This document shows positions 7,040 to 9,116 of a stretch of DNA of 9,116 bases, piece by piece; the first letter of the stretch is position 1, and each line of letters starts with the position of its first letter. A program made the position numbers and the translations under genes. Origin of the DNA: an uncultured Thiotrichaceae bacterium (GTDB taxonomy: Bacteria; Pseudomonadota; Gammaproteobacteria; Thiotrichales; Thiotrichaceae); the NCBI GenBank assembly GCA_902727945.1, contig CACVAV010000076.1, forward strand, positions 1-9,116, given 5' to 3'. The notes under the pieces were generated by a model. The model worked only from the letters and a program-made list of their open reading frames with translations. It had not been told where the DNA came from and made no database searches.

Positions 7040-8092
7040 TTAATCCAGCCCCCGTAAAGACAGACCTGCCGCAATCAATAGCGCTTGCATATCATTAGTG
7101 AAACGTACCGGACTAACCCGTGAACCCAGCGCCACTTGTGTAAACGGATTGACCACTTTTACCGGTGTGCCTATCACCGACTGAATTTGTTCATCAATGC
7201 CCGGAATCCGTGCACAACCACCGGAAATCAGAATCTGACTCACCGAATCATGCTGACTGGACGCAAAGTAAAATTGCAGGAAACGATGCAACTGCCGCAC
7301 CATATTGTCTTTGAACGGATCGAGTACTTCTGCGATATAGTTTTCCGGTAGGTTGCCTTCTTTTTTAGCTAATCCGGCTTCCTGCCAGGTCAGACCATAA
7401 CGGTGCATGATCTGCTCAGTTAGCTGACGACCACCAAATGACTGCTCTCTGGAAAAAGTCAGACGACCCTGCTCAAACACGGTAATGCTGGTCATACTGG
7501 CACCAAAATCGACCACAGCGACAGAATCATACTGATCCAGCTCAGGCGTCAGACAACGCAGAACTTTTTCCAAAGCATGCGTTTCGGTGTCAACAATTTC
7601 TACCGTAAGACCGGCCATTTCTGCCGCCGCCAGCCGCACCTCAACATTTTCTGAGCGTGTGCCTGCCAGCAAAATATCCAGCATTTCAGGGTTATTCCGC
7701 GAAGGCCCCAGCACCTCAAAGTCATAACTCACTTCATCCATGGAATAAGGGATGTGCTGATCAGCTTCGATAGCAATCTGAGCCTCAAGCTCGGCCGTCG
7801 GAATAGAGGCAGGCATATTGATGATTTTATTAATAGCCATTGAAGTTGGAATCGCCAAAGCACAACGCTTCAGACGACTGCGGCTATCGCGCTGCGCCTT
7901 ACGAATAGCTTCACCCACCGGCTCAGGTTCAATAATATCTTTCTCATTAGAGACACCTTCCGGCAAGGGAGCCACCGCATAACTTTCAATGCGGTATTCC
8001 TTACCCTTGCGGGACATTTCAACCAGCTTAACAGCAGAAGAACTGATATCAATGCCTAGCAGATTTTGCTTACGTTCAAGAAATGAAAACAC
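7040..8092 (-). CDS. pilM: Type IV pilus actin-like assembly protein PilM
   Basis: PilM is a cytoplasmic FtsA/actin-like ATP-binding protein that docks on the PilN N-terminus and links the alignment complex to the pilus motor. Counting from the GTG start chosen here gives 350 residues. Actin-fold motifs are visible: phosphate loop 1 LLGIDISSSAVK (about 11-22), phosphate loop 2 VVDFGASMTS (about 193-202) and the adenosine motif ILISGGCARIPG (about 287-298). The family stretches IEADQHIPYSMDEVSYDFEV and REQSFGGRQLTEQI are also present. The open frame runs four codons further up to a TTG at 8104, directly after an in-frame TAA. GTG at 8092 is preferred because it places the start about 10 residues before LLGIDI, as in P. 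aeruginosa PilM, and has GGG 7 nt upstream. It is the first gene of the operon. Confidence 0.96.
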   Translation of the reverse strand: MFSFLERKQNLLGIDISSSAVKLVEMSRKGKEYRIESYAVAPLPEGVSNEKDIIEPEPVGEAIRKAQRDSRSRLKRCALAIPTSMAINKIINMPASIPTAELEAQIAIEADQHIPYSMDEVSYDFEVLGPSRNNPEMLDILLAGTRSENVEVRLAAAEMAGLTVEIVDTETHALEKVLRCLTPELDQYDSVAVVDFGASMTSITVFEQGRLTFSREQSFGGRQLTEQIMHRYGLTWQEAGLAKKEGNLPENYIAEVLDPFKDNMVRQLHRFLQFYFASSQHDSVSQILISGGCARIPGIDEQIQSVIGTPVKVVNPFTQVALGSRVSPVRFTNDMQALLIAAGLSLRGLD

Positions 8093-8115
8093 ATTAGAAC
8101 CCAATTAATTATTTT

Positions 8116-8121
8116 GTTATA
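8116..8121 (-). promoter_or_regulatory. Candidate pilM -10 element
   Basis: On the minus strand TATAAC matches the sigma-70 -10 consensus at five of six positions and ends 23 nt before the proposed pilM GTG. The expected -35 region (a 17-nt spacer falls at TGCTGT) is a poor match. If this is the promoter, the leader would be only about 17 nt, and an activator may be needed. The inverted repeat at 8130-8158 overlaps the spacer and -35 region. Confidence 0.35.
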
Positions 8122-8129
8122 CATTAAGC

Positions 8130-8158
8130 GGTACGCAGACAGCATTCGCATGCGTACC
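8130..8158. promoter_or_regulatory. Inverted repeat, possible operator upstream of pilM
   Basis: The arms GGTACGCA (8130-8137) and TGCGTACC (8151-8158) are perfect 8-bp inverted copies separated by 13 bp. The arm starts are 21 bp apart, about two helical turns, so a dimeric regulator could contact both on one face of the DNA. The palindrome CGCATGCG (8147-8154) overlaps the right arm. The element lies in the divergent pilM-mrcA intergenic region, beside the candidate pilM -10. No T-tract flanks it, so a terminator is unlikely. The binding protein is unknown. Confidence 0.45.
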
Positions 8159-8300
8159 TACCCAAATGGGGCTGGTACTAAACTTGAAAATAGTCTACTC
8201 TGGCACCCTGTGGGATGCGTTTGTTTCAGATAAACGGAGAAACATCGGGAACCAAAATTTACCCGGCAATATAACAACTTTAAATGCTGCCACCTTCCTG

Positions 8301-8327
8301 CTGACATGTGCTTTTAATAACTATAAA
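8301..8327 (+). promoter_or_regulatory. Candidate mrcA promoter
   Basis: CTGACA (8301-8306, five of six matches to the -35 consensus) and TATAAA (8322-8327, five of six to the -10 consensus) are separated by 15 bp. This spacing is shorter than the usual 16-18 bp. Transcription would begin near 8334, giving a leader of about 26 nt before the mrcA ATG. The leader contains GGCC-AACC-GGCC (8331-8342), which could form a very small hairpin. Confidence 0.4.
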
Positions 8328-8359
8328 CGTGGCCAACCGGCCTGAACTAAGACCAGACT

Positions 8360-9116
8360 ATGCGCTTTTTTGGCAAAATAATTACCCTGTTTTTCAGTAG
8401 TTTTTTCACGCTATTCACCCTCGGTCTGACCGCTATGGTAGCGGGCTATTTCTACTATTCCCCCCAGTTACCTGATAGCAAAGACCTGCATCATATTGAG
8501 CTTCAGGTACCCTTGCGCATTTATTCAGGTGATGAACGGCTCATAGCGGAGTACGGTGCTAAACGCCGCAGGCCCGTGGCGCTGAATCAGGTGCCGGATC
8601 GGCTACGCCAGGCTTTCATTGCGATTGAAGACGCCCGCTACTATCAACATCAGGGTATCGACTTCAAGGGCGTTGCCCGCGCAGTGTACAGCGTGATTTC
8701 AACAGGACGAGCTTCTCAGGGTGCCAGCACCATTACCATGCAGCTGGCCCGGAACACTTTTCTGGACAGCCGGAAAACCATAGAGCGTAAACTCAAGGAA
8801 ACCTTACTGGCCTTTAAATTAGAACGAACGCTGGATAAGGACGAAATTCTGGAATTATATTTAAACAAAATCTACCTGGGTAATCGTGCGCATGGTATAG
8901 CCGCTGCCGCAGAAACTTACTACGGCAAAGACCAGTTAGACGACCTTAGCCTGGCGCAGATGGCGATGATTGCAGGACTGCCAAAAGCACCCTCACGTTA
9001 CAACCCTATTGCTAACCCGCAACGGGCGATGGTGCGCCGTGACTATATTCTCAAACGTATGCTGGAACAGAAATATATCAATCAGGATGAATACTCGGTA
9101 GCTGTCCGTGAACCCA
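8360..9116 (+). CDS. mrcA: Penicillin-binding protein 1A, N-terminal part (cut by window end)
   Basis: This is the first 252 codons of a class A penicillin-binding protein (also called ponA), which polymerises glycan strands and crosslinks peptides at the outer face of the inner membrane. Visible are a short cytoplasmic N-terminus, a transmembrane anchor (about 7-32) and a family 51 glycosyltransferase domain. Its motifs are EDARYYQHQGID (90-101, catalytic E90), GASTITMQLARN (121-132), RKLKETLLAFKLE (143-155), KDEILELYLNKIYLG (160-174, second acidic residue E165) and AMIAGLPKAPSRYNP (202-216). The transpeptidase domain lies beyond the window. The ATG is the first possible start after an in-frame TAA at 8348, with only a weak AAGA as ribosome-binding site. 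Divergent placement from pilM is conserved in many gammaproteobacteria. The reading frame is open to the last base. Confidence 0.96.
   Translation, partial: MRFFGKIITLFFSSFFTLFTLGLTAMVAGYFYYSPQLPDSKDLHHIELQVPLRIYSGDERLIAEYGAKRRRPVALNQVPDRLRQAFIAIEDARYYQHQGIDFKGVARAVYSVISTGRASQGASTITMQLARNTFLDSRKTIERKLKETLLAFKLERTLDKDEILELYLNKIYLGNRAHGIAAAAETYYGKDQLDDLSLAQMAMIAGLPKAPSRYNPIANPQRAMVRRDYILKRMLEQKYINQDEYSVAVREP

Noticed and set aside
8161..8170. The short palindrome-like CCCA-AA-TGGG.
   Set aside because: It is too short to separate from chance and has no supporting context.
8201..8218. TGGCAC followed by GC on the plus strand, resembling a sigma-54 promoter.
   Set aside because: The GG and GC elements are three bases further apart than the fixed sigma-54 spacing, and the element points towards mrcA rather than the pil operon.
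8093..8359. Searched the divergent intergenic region for an RNA gene, riboswitch or small ORF.
   Set aside because: I saw no tRNA-like fold, no conserved riboswitch core and no convincing small coding frame. Only the promoter candidates and the inverted repeat stand out.

Overview
This window looks like ordinary core chromosome of a gammaproteobacterium that makes type IV pili. The pilMNOPQ cluster is followed by aroK and aroB and transcribed away from a class A penicillin-binding protein gene, an arrangement known from Pseudomonas, Vibrio and related gammaproteobacteria. Base composition is moderate, a little under half G+C by eye. No lineage-specific marker places the genus. A dGTPase-family gene follows aroB, where many gammaproteobacteria carry damX.

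Layout from left to right: (1) positions 1-46 hold a perfect 8-bp inverted repeat just past the end of the minus-strand gene run. (2) Positions 47-8092 are eight minus-strand genes, read in the order pilM, pilN, pilO, pilP, pilQ, aroK, aroB, dgt. The junctions are 0, -4, +17, +21, +38, -20 and +2 nt, so this is very probably one operon. (3) Positions 8093-8359 are a 267-bp divergent intergenic region with a candidate promoter for each side and a striking inverted repeat (8130-8158). (4) From 8360 to the window end is the 5' part of a plus-strand gene for penicillin-binding protein 1A, cut by the window edge.

The five pil genes encode the alignment subcomplex of the type IV pilus. PilM is cytoplasmic and actin-like, and it binds the N-terminus of the inner-membrane protein PilN. 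PilN pairs with PilO, and the lipoprotein PilP connects the pair to the outer-membrane secretin PilQ. AroK and AroB make shikimate-pathway intermediates, and the dGTPase-like protein hydrolyses dNTPs. PBP1A polymerises and crosslinks peptidoglycan, which the pilus machine has to cross.

I found no mobile element, CRISPR array, RNA gene or sign of horizontal transfer, and no unrecognised gene. The window does not appear to hold an undescribed system. The points most worth checking are the pilM start codon (GTG rather than an upstream TTG), the inverted repeat next to the pilM promoter candidate, the long Gln/Pro-rich linker in PilQ, and the dgt gene at the operon end.
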